The notes beneath the pieces were generated by a model. The model made no database searches. It saw nothing but the letters and a program-made list of their open reading frames with translations, and was not told where the DNA came from. This document shows positions 17,755 to 25,324 of a stretch of DNA of 64,000 nucleotides, in pieces; the first letter of the stretch is position 1; each line of letters starts with the position of its first letter. A program made the translations under genes and the position numbers. The DNA comes from Halococcus agarilyticus (lineage in GTDB: Archaea; Halobacteriota; Halobacteria; Halobacteriales; Halococcaceae). The DNA lies in contig NZ_BAFM01000010.1 in assembly GCF_000334895.1 (NCBI RefSeq), forward strand, positions 62,001-126,000, read 5' to 3'.

Positions 17755-18086
17755 GAACCGTCGCCGTCGTCCGTGCGCTCTACGGAGCTGTCCTGCTGGT
17801 CGCGCCAGACGTGTTCGTCCGGCGGGTCACCGGCGAGCCGGCGGGCCGGGGCGTCTCGATCGTCGGGCGACTGCTCGGCGCACGCCATCTCGGCCAGGCG
17901 CTCACCGCCGGACGGTCGGGGAGTCGCGCGTGGCTGCTCGTGGGCACGCTCGCCGACATCGCTCACGGGCTCACCATGGTCGCCGTCGCGCTCGTGAGCA
18001 GCGATCACCGTCGCCTCGCGGCGCTCGACGCGCTCGTGGCGAGTGCGTGGGCGCTCACCGGGCTGTGGGCGGTCGAACGCGAGTAA
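17751..18086 (+). CDS. Small membrane protein coupled to the SDR
   Basis: The 111-residue protein has about four hydrophobic helices (for example ALYGAVLLVAPDVF and AWLLVGTLADIAHGLTMVAVA). It begins inside the stop codon of the SDR gene (ATGA), so the two are translated together. The family is not one I recognise; the size and topology resemble DUF4267-like membrane proteins. It may anchor or assist the dehydrogenase. It converges with pdhC. Confidence 0.65.
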   Translation: MRTVAVVRALYGAVLLVAPDVFVRRVTGEPAGRGVSIVGRLLGARHLGQALTAGRSGSRAWLLVGTLADIAHGLTMVAVALVSSDHRRLAALDALVASAWALTGLWAVERE

Positions 18087-18110
18087 GGGAAAAACAGCGA
18101 ACGTCGGACG

Positions 18111-19703
18111 CTATTCGAGCAGTAGTCGGTTCGGGTGTTCGAGGTACTCCTCGACTCTGTTCGTGAACTGCGCGGCGATCGCACCGTCGAGCACGCGGTG
18201 ATCGAAGGAGAGCGAGACCGTCATCACGTGGCGTGGAACCACGTCACCGTCCACGACGCGTGGCTTCTCCTTGATCGCGCCGAGCGCGAGGATCGCCACC
18301 TCGGGATGGTTGACGATCGGGGTGGCGTACTCGCCGCCGATCGCGCCGACGTTGGTGATCGTGAACGTCCCGCCCTGCATCTCCTCGCGCGCGATCGAGC
18401 GCTCGCGGGCCTTCTCGACCAGCTCGTTCATCTCCGAAGCGAGTTGGAGCAGGCTCTTGTCGCCGGCGTCGTCGACGACGGGTACCATCAGTCCAGCGTC
18501 GGTCGCGGTCGCCACGCCGACGTTGTAATACTTCTTCTGAACGATCTCTTCGGCCTCCTCGTCGAGCATCGCGTTCACCATCGGGAACTCCCGGAGCGCG
18601 GCGACGCAGGCTTTCATGATGAACGGCATGTACGACAGCGAGATGCCGCGCTCGGCCGCGACCGCCTTCAGCTCCCCGCGGGTCTCGACCAGCTCGGTGA
18701 CGTCGACCTCGTCGTGGTGAGTGACGTGGGGCGCGGTGAACTTCGAGGCCTCCATCTGCTGGCCGATGGTCCGGCGCATCCCGCGATACGGGATCCGTTC
18801 CTCCTGTGCTCCCGACTCGCCCGCCGCGACCGCGGCCGTGTCGGCGGCCTGGGCTTCCTGCTGGGCCTCGGCGTACGCCTCGACCGCTTCCGGTGAGACG
18901 AACGCCTCGCCGTCGCGCTCCTCGTCGGTCGGTACGTCGTCGATGTCGACGCCCGCCTCCTCGGCGAGCCGCCGCGTCGCGGGCGCGGCGAGGGTGCGGT
19001 CGCGGTTCGCCCCCGAGGGTGCGGACGCCTGGGCGGCACTCGTCTCGCCAGCGCCGGCAGCCGCTCCACCGGTTTCGGCTGCCGTGCCGGTCTCGTCCGA
19101 CACGTCCGAGACGGCCGACGTGACGTCCTCACCGCCCGTTCCGTCATCCCCAGTAGCTCCGCCCGTTCCGCTCGCGCCGCCCTCGGCGGCCGCACGGACG
19201 TCGTGCTCGCTCACTCGCCCACCGGGACCCGAGCCCTCGACGGTCGCGATGTCGATCCCCTGCTCGCGCGCGAGCCGACGGGCGCTCGGCGCGGCGAAGA
19301 CCCGTCCATCGGCGGTCGACGCTTCGCCGTCCTGGCCCGTCCCCGTGCCCGCCGCGCTCGCTTCGCTCTCCGCTCCGTCGGCGTCGGGATCGGTTTCGGT
19401 CGCGGTGTCGGTACGGCTCTCGGCCGGCTCTTCCTGGCTCGTCGCGCCCGGATCGTCGTCTTCGCCCTCCACGGCGAACGTGATGATGACGTTGCCGACG
19501 GGCACCATCTCGCCCTCCTCGGCGAGGATCTCCTTCACGCTGCCGTTCACCGGCGAGGGGACCTCCACGACGGCTTTGTCGGTCTCGACCTCCGCGACCG
19601 CCTGGTCCTCCTCTACTGCGTCGCCTGTCTCGACCAGCCACGAGACGATCTCGCCCTCGGCGACGCCCTCGCCGACGTCGGGCAGCTTGAACTCACGGAC
19701 CAT
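18111..19703 (-). CDS. 2-oxoacid dehydrogenase E2 (dihydrolipoamide acyltransferase)
   Basis: This 530-residue core subunit carries one lipoyl domain at the N-terminus (lipoylated Lys in VETDKAVVEV, about residue 44), an Ala/Gly/Thr/Glu-rich linker, then two segments that resemble peripheral-subunit-binding domains (AAPSARRLAREQGIDI near 140 and AAPATRRLAEEAGVDI near 235), and the catalytic domain with SFDHRVLDGA at the C-terminus (catalytic His and Asp). One base separates it from the E1beta stop. Haloarchaeal complexes of this kind are not the main pyruvate route, which uses a ferredoxin oxidoreductase; branched-chain 2-oxoacids are likelier substrates. Confidence 0.92.
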   Translation of the reverse strand: MVREFKLPDVGEGVAEGEIVSWLVETGDAVEEDQAVAEVETDKAVVEVPSPVNGSVKEILAEEGEMVPVGNVIITFAVEGEDDDPGATSQEEPAESRTDTATETDPDADGAESEASAAGTGTGQDGEASTADGRVFAAPSARRLAREQGIDIATVEGSGPGGRVSEHDVRAAAEGGASGTGGATGDDGTGGEDVTSAVSDVSDETGTAAETGGAAAGAGETSAAQASAPSGANRDRTLAAPATRRLAEEAGVDIDDVPTDEERDGEAFVSPEAVEAYAEAQQEAQAADTAAVAAGESGAQEERIPYRGMRRTIGQQMEASKFTAPHVTHHDEVDVTELVETRGELKAVAAERGISLSYMPFIMKACVAALREFPMVNAMLDEEAEEIVQKKYYNVGVATATDAGLMVPVVDDAGDKSLLQLASEMNELVEKARERSIAREEMQGGTFTITNVGAIGGEYATPIVNHPEVAILALGAIKEKPRVVDGDVVPRHVMTVSLSFDHRVLDGAIAAQFTNRVEEYLEHPNRLLLE

Positions 19704-19704
19704 T

Positions 19705-20718
19705 TCAGAACTCCGCGGCCTCCCGGATCCCGTCGGTGATCCGTGCCGCCTCGGGGAGGTAGTAGTCCTCCAGCGCGTACAGCGGGAACGGGGTGTCGAA
19801 GCCCGTGACGCGCTCGATCGGGGCCTCCTGATACATGAGCGCCTCCTCCTGGATGGTCGAGGTGATCTCGCCAGCGAGACCCCCTGTCTTGGGGGCCTCG
19901 TGGACCACTGCCGCCCGTCCCGTCTTCTTGAACGATTCGAGGATGGTCTCTTCGTCGAGCGGCGAAAGAGTACGAAGATCGACCACTTCCGTGTCGATCC
20001 CCTCTTCGGCGAGGTCCTCTGCTGCTTCGATAGTCGGGCGGGTCATCGCGCCCCACGTGAACACCGAGACGTCAGTCCCCTCCCGGCGGACGGCAGCCTC
20101 GCCGAGCGGCACGGTGTAGGACTCGTCGGGGACCTCCTCGCGGAACGCGCGGTAGATGAGTTTGGGTTCGAGGAACATCACGGGGTCGGGATCCCGGATC
20201 GCCGACGCAAGCATCCCCTTGGCGTCGTACGGTGTCGACGGGATCGCGACCTTGAGGCCCGGCTCGTGAACGAAGAACGCTTCTTTGGATTCGGAGTGGT
20301 GTTCGGGCGCGCGGATCCCACCGCCGTACGGCGCACGAATCACCATCGGGCAGGTGTACCGACCCCGCGAGCGGGTCCGGAGCCGGGCGGCGTGGCTCAC
20401 GATCTGGTCGAATCCCGGGTAGATGAACCCGAGGAACTGGATCTCGGGCACCGGCCGGAGCCCGTACGCCGACATCCCGACCGCCGTCCCGATGATCCCC
20501 GATTCGGCGAGCGGCGTGTCGATCACGCGGTCGTCGCCGAACTCGTCGTAGAGACCCTGCGTGGCGCGGAACACACCTCCATTTTTGCCGACGTCCTCGC
20601 CCATCACGAGCACGTCGTCGTCCCGCTCCATCTCGCCGTACAGCCCATCCCGGACGGCCTGCACGAGCGTGAGATTTTGACTCTCCCCCTCCGCCTCGGC
20701 CTGTTGTGCTTCGCTCAT
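19705..20718 (-). CDS. 2-oxoacid dehydrogenase E1 beta
   Basis: This 337-residue subunit pairs with E1alpha to decarboxylate the 2-oxoacid using thiamine diphosphate. Typical segments are VLVMGEDVGKNGGVF (with the Glu that activates thiamine diphosphate), DTPLAESGIIGTAVG and the C-terminal transketolase-type domain with EVVDLRTLSPLD. ATG at 20718 is chosen. It lies nine bases after the stop of E1alpha. Confidence 0.93.
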   Translation of the reverse strand: MSEAQQAEAEGESQNLTLVQAVRDGLYGEMERDDDVLVMGEDVGKNGGVFRATQGLYDEFGDDRVIDTPLAESGIIGTAVGMSAYGLRPVPEIQFLGFIYPGFDQIVSHAARLRTRSRGRYTCPMVIRAPYGGGIRAPEHHSESKEAFFVHEPGLKVAIPSTPYDAKGMLASAIRDPDPVMFLEPKLIYRAFREEVPDESYTVPLGEAAVRREGTDVSVFTWGAMTRPTIEAAEDLAEEGIDTEVVDLRTLSPLDEETILESFKKTGRAAVVHEAPKTGGLAGEITSTIQEEALMYQEAPIERVTGFDTPFPLYALEDYYLPEAARITDGIREAAEF

Positions 20719-20726
20719 AGTTGTCG

Positions 20727-21830
20727 TTATTCGAGAAGTTCGTCGTCGCCGTGGGTGTCGCGCAGCCGTTCGAGATAGCGTCGCTGCTCTTCGAGGCGTT
20801 TGGGCATGTCCGCGTAGACGTGCGCGAACATCTCCTCGGGATCGGGCCGGTCGTACGCCTCGGCGGCATCGATCGCGTCGGCCACTTCGTCCTCGATCTC
20901 GCTCTCGATCGCGTCGATCCGCTCGTCGTCGAGATGTCCCTCGTTCACGAGGTAGGTTTCGAGGCGGGGGATCGGGTCCTTCGCCTTCCACTTCTCGACC
21001 TCCTCGTCGTCGCGATAGACCGAGGGATCGTCGGCGGTGGTGTGCGCGCCGAAGCGGTACTGGACCGCCTCGATCATCGTCGGCCGGAGCTGGTCCTCGT
21101 CGGGATCCTTCGCCTTCTCGATCGCGCGCCGCGTCACCTCGTACACCGCGAGCGGGTCCATCCCGTCGACCTGAATCCCCTCGAACCCGTAGGCGTCGGC
21201 CTTCTGGGCCAGGGTGGCGCTTGCGGACTGGCGTTCCCGGGGAACCGAGATCGCCCACTGGTTGTTGTTACAGAAGAAAACGTTCGGGGTGTCGAACACC
21301 CCGGCGAAGTTGAGCGCCTCGTGGAAGTCACCCTCGCTCGTCGCGCCGTCGCCGAAATAACAGAGGAACGCCTTGTTCTCGCCCTTGAGCTTCGAGGCCC
21401 ACGCCGCGCCGGTGGCATGGGGGATCTGTGTGGCGATCGGCACTGCGGGCGTGAAGATGTTGGCGTCGTCTTCCTCGTAGCCGACCTCGTGGCCCATCCA
21501 GTAGAGCAGGGTACGCTCCAGGGAGAACCCCCGAATCATCGATGCGCCGTGCTCGCGGTAGCTCGGGAACAGCCAGTCCTCCTCGGCGAGCGCGTGGGCG
21601 CTGCCGACCTGTGCGCCTTCCTGACCCGACAGCGGGGGGTAGGTCCCCATCCGGCCCTGGCGCTGGAGGGAAACGGCGCGCTGGTCGAAGTGGCGAACCA
21701 AGCGCATCTCGCGATACATCCCCACGAGGGTCTCCTCGTCGAGGTCGGGCGGCTCCACGCCGTCTCGCACCTCGCCGTCCTCGTCGAGGATCCCGAAGCG
21801 CTCGCCGGGGTCGCGCTGTAGCGTGCTCAC
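20727..21830 (-). CDS. 2-oxoacid dehydrogenase E1 alpha
   Basis: This 367-residue subunit contains the thiamine diphosphate motif, from [15 protein letters not shown] to [11 protein letters not shown]. The regulatory loop region [14 protein letters not shown] follows. I choose the GTG at 21830 because the resulting N-terminus [12 protein letters not shown] matches the haloarchaeal family; a GTG at 21842 is possible. A TATA-like element lies about 50 bases upstream, giving a short leader. It is the first gene of the E1alpha-E1beta-E2 transcript. Confidence 0.92.
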   Translation of the reverse strand: MSTLQRDPGERFGILDEDGEVRDGVEPPDLDEETLVGMYREMRLVRHFDQRAVSLQRQGRMGTYPPLSGQEGAQVGSAHALAEEDWLFPSYREHGASMIRGFSLERTLLYWMGHEVGYEEDDANIFTPAVPIATQIPHATGAAWASKLKGENKAFLCYFGDGATSEGDFHEALNFAGVFDTPNVFFCNNNQWAISVPRERQSASATLAQKADAYGFEGIQVDGMDPLAVYEVTRRAIEKAKDPDEDQLRPTMIEAVQYRFGAHTTADDPSVYRDDEEVEKWKAKDPIPRLETYLVNEGHLDDERIDAIESEIEDEVADAIDAAEAYDRPDPEEMFAHVYADMPKRLEEQRRYLERLRDTHGDDELLE

Positions 21831-21875
21831 GGGCAAAGCCACCTCGCTGACATACCAACCGACTCGGCCGCCTCG

Positions 21876-21898
21876 GTTATATCCCTTTTGTAAATGAC
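21876..21898 (-). promoter_or_regulatory. Promoter of the 2-oxoacid dehydrogenase operon
   Basis: On the minus strand the stretch reads TTTACAAAAGGGATATAACC. The box GATATAAC lies about 50 bases before the GTG at 21830, predicting a start near 21850 and a leader of about 20 bases. Just upstream (21906-21925) is an imperfect inverted repeat, GGCTGCCAA/TTGCCAGCC, which could be an operator; this is a guess. Confidence 0.5.
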
Positions 21899-22055
21899 TT
21901 TCCGTGGCTGCCAATCTTGCCAGCCACGTCCGGATAGTTGCTGTTCGTCCGATTTTCGGGCGGGAAAACGACGATCGTTGTTGCCGATCGCGCTCGCTGC
22001 GATCGAGTATCGCCACTCCCGGGCGCGCTCGATCGTGGGCGTTCTGTTCGGATGC

Positions 22056-23006
22056 TCACACCGACCGCGAGGCAGCGCGCGCCGTCGTCCGCGCTTCCTC
22101 GACCGACCGACCCTCTCGAATCACTGCGTCGACGAACAGCTCGCCCGCCTTGTACGACGATCGCACCATCGGGCCGCTGGCACAGTAGAGGAAGTCGAGG
22201 TCGTCCTCGGCGACCGCCCGCCACGTCTCGAACTTGTCGGGGTGGACGTACGAGCCGACCTCCAGATGGCTTCGCGAGGGCTGGAGGTACTGGCCGAGGG
22301 TGACGATGTCGACGTCGGCCTCCCGGAGGTCGGCCAGGGTCTGGTACACCTCGTGGTCGTACTCGCCGAGGCCGAGCATGATCGAGGTCTTGGTGTGGAT
22401 GTCTGACTCGCGTTCGACCTGTTCGAGCACGGAAAGGGACTGCTCGTAGTTCGCGCGGCGGTCCCGGACGGGCCACTGGAGGCGTTCGACGGTCTCGATG
22501 TTGTGGGCGATTACGTCCGGCTCCGCATCGATGATCTGACGCACGCAGTCGGGATCGCCCTGGAAATCGGGGATCAACACCTCGACGAGGATCTCGGGAT
22601 CGCGCTGCTTGATCGCCTCGATGGTCCGGGCGAAGTGGGCCGCACCCTGGTCGTCGAGGTCGTCGCGGTCGACCGACGTGAGAACGACGTAGTCGAGCCC
22701 GATCTCGGCGACGGCGTCGGCGACGTTTGCCGGCTCATCAGGGTCGAGTGGCTCCATTCCCCCAGTCTCGACATCACAGAAGTTACAGCCGCGCGAGCAC
22801 CGCTCGCCCATCAGCATGAAGGTCGCGGTGCCGGGACCGCTGCCGGCTCCGTCCCCGCCGGACCAGCACTCGCCCATGTTGGGGCAGTTCGCCTCCTCGC
22901 AGACGGTGTGGAGGTCGCGCTCGCGGAGCGTGCGCTTGATCTCGGTGAACCGCTCCCCCGAGGGCGGTCGGGTCCTGAGCCAGTCGGGCTTGCGCGCGCG
23001 ACTCAT
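22056..23006 (-). CDS. lipA: Lipoyl synthase
   Basis: This 316-residue radical-SAM enzyme inserts two sulfurs into an octanoyl group to make the lipoyl cofactor used by the E2 next door. The auxiliary cluster ligands are in CEEANCPNMGECW (CX4CX5C), the radical-SAM ligands in CSRGCNFC (CX3CX2C), and the C-terminal RSSYKAGE carries the serine ligand. ATG at 23006 is chosen over a longer frame. It lies upstream of the E1alpha promoter, transcribed in the same direction. Confidence 0.95.
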   Translation of the reverse strand: MSRARKPDWLRTRPPSGERFTEIKRTLRERDLHTVCEEANCPNMGECWSGGDGAGSGPGTATFMLMGERCSRGCNFCDVETGGMEPLDPDEPANVADAVAEIGLDYVVLTSVDRDDLDDQGAAHFARTIEAIKQRDPEILVEVLIPDFQGDPDCVRQIIDAEPDVIAHNIETVERLQWPVRDRRANYEQSLSVLEQVERESDIHTKTSIMLGLGEYDHEVYQTLADLREADVDIVTLGQYLQPSRSHLEVGSYVHPDKFETWRAVAEDDLDFLYCASGPMVRSSYKAGELFVDAVIREGRSVEEARTTARAASRSV

Positions 23007-23161
23007 TGTCCGCTCTCGGGGCCGCGCCGGCAAAAGCGTGGGGTTCGGCGAAGCACACGCTCGCCGTGTGGGCTGTGCAACCACACCAGCACCAGCGATT
23101 TCGATGCGGTGTTCTCGGGGGAAATTTAATCAACGGTAGCGCACACAGCTACTGCAACGCC

Positions 23162-24574
23162 ATGTTCGATCTCTCGCCCGAGGAGATAACTGAGGGTTCG
23201 CTGGGACGTGCGCTTCTCACGCTCGCTGCCCCGTTGCTGGTCCAGAACCTCGTCCAGGTGGTCCAGCAGGTGGTCGATCTGTTCTGGCTCGGACGGCTGA
23301 GTTCGGTCGCGGTCGCCGCGGTCGGGCTCGCGCTCCCGGTGGTCGCGCTGCTGTTCGCGTTCGTCATCACCGCTCCGTTCGTCGGCACGCAGGTGCTCGT
23401 TTCCCAGCGGATCGGCGGCGAGGACGTCCCCGCAGCACGACGGACCGCCGCCACGGGTCTCGGCCTCGCGCTCGTGCTCGGGATCGCCGGCGGCCTCACC
23501 CTCAGGGTGGGTGCGGGCCCGCTGACCGATCTCCTCACACTCACTCGCGGTGGAGCCGGCGGCGCGGTGGCGCGGTCCACGACCGTCTATCTCGGGGTGC
23601 TCGCGCTTGGGCTCCCCTTCGCCGCCGCGAGCGACGCGGTCGAGGGGGCGTTCATCGGGTGGGGTGACTCGCGCGCGCCGCTGTACATCTCGATCGCCAC
23701 GGTCGGCACGAACCTCGCGCTCGATCCCGTCCTGATCTTCGGATGGGGACCCGCACCCGCACTCGGGATTCGCGGCGCGGGTCTCGCCACGATCGCGGGC
23801 TACGCTGTGGGGTTCGCACTCGCGGTGGCGCTCGCCCTCGCCGGCCGCAACGGCGGGATGTACTCGCGCGCGGCCGCGGCGTTCGATCGCGACGAGCTCC
23901 GCGAACTCCTGGACGTCGGCGCGCCGGTCGCGGGCCAGGGCGCGGTCAGACAGGTCGTCCGGGTGCTGATCGTCGCGGTCGCGTTCGCCGCCGGCGGTGC
24001 GGCGGGGCTCGCGGCGTACACCGTCGGCGCACGGATCGCCTCGATCGCGTTCATTCCGGCGATCGGGCTCCAGCAGGCCACCCAGAGCGTCGTCGGGCAG
24101 AACCTCGGGGCCGAACTGCCGGACCGGGCGCGGCGCGCGACCTACCTCGGAGTGGCGATCGCGGCCGTGGGGCTCGCGGTCATCGGACTGGCCCAGTGGC
24201 TCGTTCCGACTGCTGTCGCCACCGCGCTCGCCCCCGACCTCACCGACCGCGCGCTCGCGTTCTCGGTCGAGTACCTCCGGATCCTCGCCTACGGCTACCC
24301 CGCGATCGGTGCGGCATACATTTTCGAGGCGGGGTTCAACGGCGCACGGCGCACCCGCACCAGCTTCGTCGCGACGGTCCTCCAGTTCTGGGCCGTTCGC
24401 CTCCCGATCGCGGCTGGGGCCGGCGTACTGCTGGGCGTCGGCGTGGTCGCGGTGTTCTGGGCGGTCACGATCTCGAACATCGTGGCCGCGGTCGGGCTCG
24501 CGCTCTACTACCGCTACGAGACGTCGAGCGGCATGCTTCAGCGCGCGACCGAACGCGCCATCGCCGCGGACTGA
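23162..24574 (+). CDS. MATE family multidrug/metabolite exporter
   Basis: This 470-residue protein has about twelve membrane helices arranged as two similar halves, with the MATE pattern beginning LAAPLLVQNLVQVVQQVVDLFWLGRL and IGLQQATQSVVGQNLGA in the second half. MATE proteins export organic cations or other compounds using Na+ or H+ gradients. The upstream in-frame extension to 23006 overlaps the start of lipA and is not family-like, so the ATG at 23162 is used. It is divergent from lipA across about 155 bases. Confidence 0.9.
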   Translation: MFDLSPEEITEGSLGRALLTLAAPLLVQNLVQVVQQVVDLFWLGRLSSVAVAAVGLALPVVALLFAFVITAPFVGTQVLVSQRIGGEDVPAARRTAATGLGLALVLGIAGGLTLRVGAGPLTDLLTLTRGGAGGAVARSTTVYLGVLALGLPFAAASDAVEGAFIGWGDSRAPLYISIATVGTNLALDPVLIFGWGPAPALGIRGAGLATIAGYAVGFALAVALALAGRNGGMYSRAAAAFDRDELRELLDVGAPVAGQGAVRQVVRVLIVAVAFAAGGAAGLAAYTVGARIASIAFIPAIGLQQATQSVVGQNLGAELPDRARRATYLGVAIAAVGLAVIGLAQWLVPTAVATALAPDLTDRALAFSVEYLRILAYGYPAIGAAYIFEAGFNGARRTRTSFVATVLQFWAVRLPIAAGAGVLLGVGVVAVFWAVTISNIVAAVGLALYYRYETSSGMLQRATERAIAAD

Positions 24575-24618
24575 CCGTCGGCGGACCACTGAAGACGCCG
24601 GGCGACGATGTTCCTCCC

Positions 24619-25059
24619 ATGAGCGCGCCGGCAGCATCCACGGGGCGGCTTCGACGGGGGTGGGACTACTACCGCCGCTACACGAAACGACGAACCGGCG
24701 TCCACGCGGCGGCAGCAGCCGCCCTGACGGCGTTCGGGCTGCTGGCCACCGTTCACCCCGGATTCATCGCCGTCGCGATCGCGTCGTACCTCCTCCCACC
24801 GATCTACCTCTATCTCACCGGCGATGACCTCGCTAGCGACGAACGAACGGCGACCCGCACCGATCGGGAGGCTCGACGCAGCGCTGTCGGGGATGCCGAC
24901 GTGGATGCGGACGGGAGCGATGGCGACGCTGATGCCGATGCGGACGGCATCGATACCGACACCGATACGGATGGTGTGGATACCGACACCGATGCAGACG
25001 GCACGGACACGGATACGGACTCCGACGGTGCCGACACCGATTCGGACTCGGACGGGTAG
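24619..25059 (+). CDS. Membrane protein with Asp-rich repeat tail
   Basis: The 146-residue protein has a basic N-terminus (RRGWDYYRRYTKRR), two hydrophobic segments (about 30-46 and 48-66, separated by HPG) and then a tail of about 70 residues made mostly of Asp with Gly, Thr, Ala and Ser. The tail repeats DTDTDTDG-like units about six times and is encoded by near-identical GATACCGACACC-type triplets. Such extreme acidity would keep the tail soluble in saturated KCl; it could bind cations. Function unknown. Repeat number probably varies between strains by slippage. Confidence 0.6.
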   Translation: MSAPAASTGRLRRGWDYYRRYTKRRTGVHAAAAAALTAFGLLATVHPGFIAVAIASYLLPPIYLYLTGDDLASDERTATRTDREARRSAVGDADVDADGSDGDADADADGIDTDTDTDGVDTDTDADGTDTDTDSDGADTDSDSDG

Positions 25060-25201
25060 TCACCTCTCGCCCTGAACGGCTCTTCTGACTACCGTTGCGG
25101 GTGTTTCCAGCTGCGTCACCGAGCCGGGCCGAGCGCCCGAGCGACGGGTAAGGAAACGCCTTTGGCCGCCCCACTCTCACCGTCGAGGCACGTGATTACC
25201 T

Positions 25202-25288
25202 CCGTCGTTTCGCGCCGCTCACGACGTGTCTCTGGAGACTGCTGGAGGCCATCGCCGTGAACGCCGTCGTTTCGCTCCGCTCACGACG
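25202..25288. repeat. Paired palindromic 24-bp repeat before the helicase gene
   Basis: The sequence CGTCGTTTCGCGCCGCTCACGACG (25202-25225) recurs as CGTCGTTTCGCTCCGCTCACGACG (25265-25288), with one mismatch in 24. Each unit is itself bounded by the inverted hexamers CGTCGT/ACGACG and contains the GAGCG-AAACG core typical of short haloarchaeal interspersed hairpin sequences. No gene occupies this stretch. Confidence 0.65.
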
Positions 25289-25292
25289 GGCT

Positions 25293-25324
25293 CATGCGAA
25301 GCACCCCAGGAGGTGCTTCGCATG
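25293..25324 (+). promoter_or_regulatory. Perfect hairpin covering the helicase ribosome binding site and start codon
   Basis: A 13-bp perfect stem (25293-25305 with 25312-25324) closes a six-base loop CCAGGA. The Shine-Dalgarno-like GGAGGTG (25309-25315) lies in the loop and 3' arm, and the start ATG (25322-25324) is paired at the base of the stem. Folding would hide both signals from the ribosome, so it may act as a translational switch. A second, out-of-frame ATG sits in the 5' arm at 25294. Confidence 0.55.

Noticed and set aside
24820-25059. Asp-codon repeats as a CRISPR array
   Set aside because: The units are in-frame hexamers inside a coding region; there are no regular spacers. No CRISPR array is present in the window.
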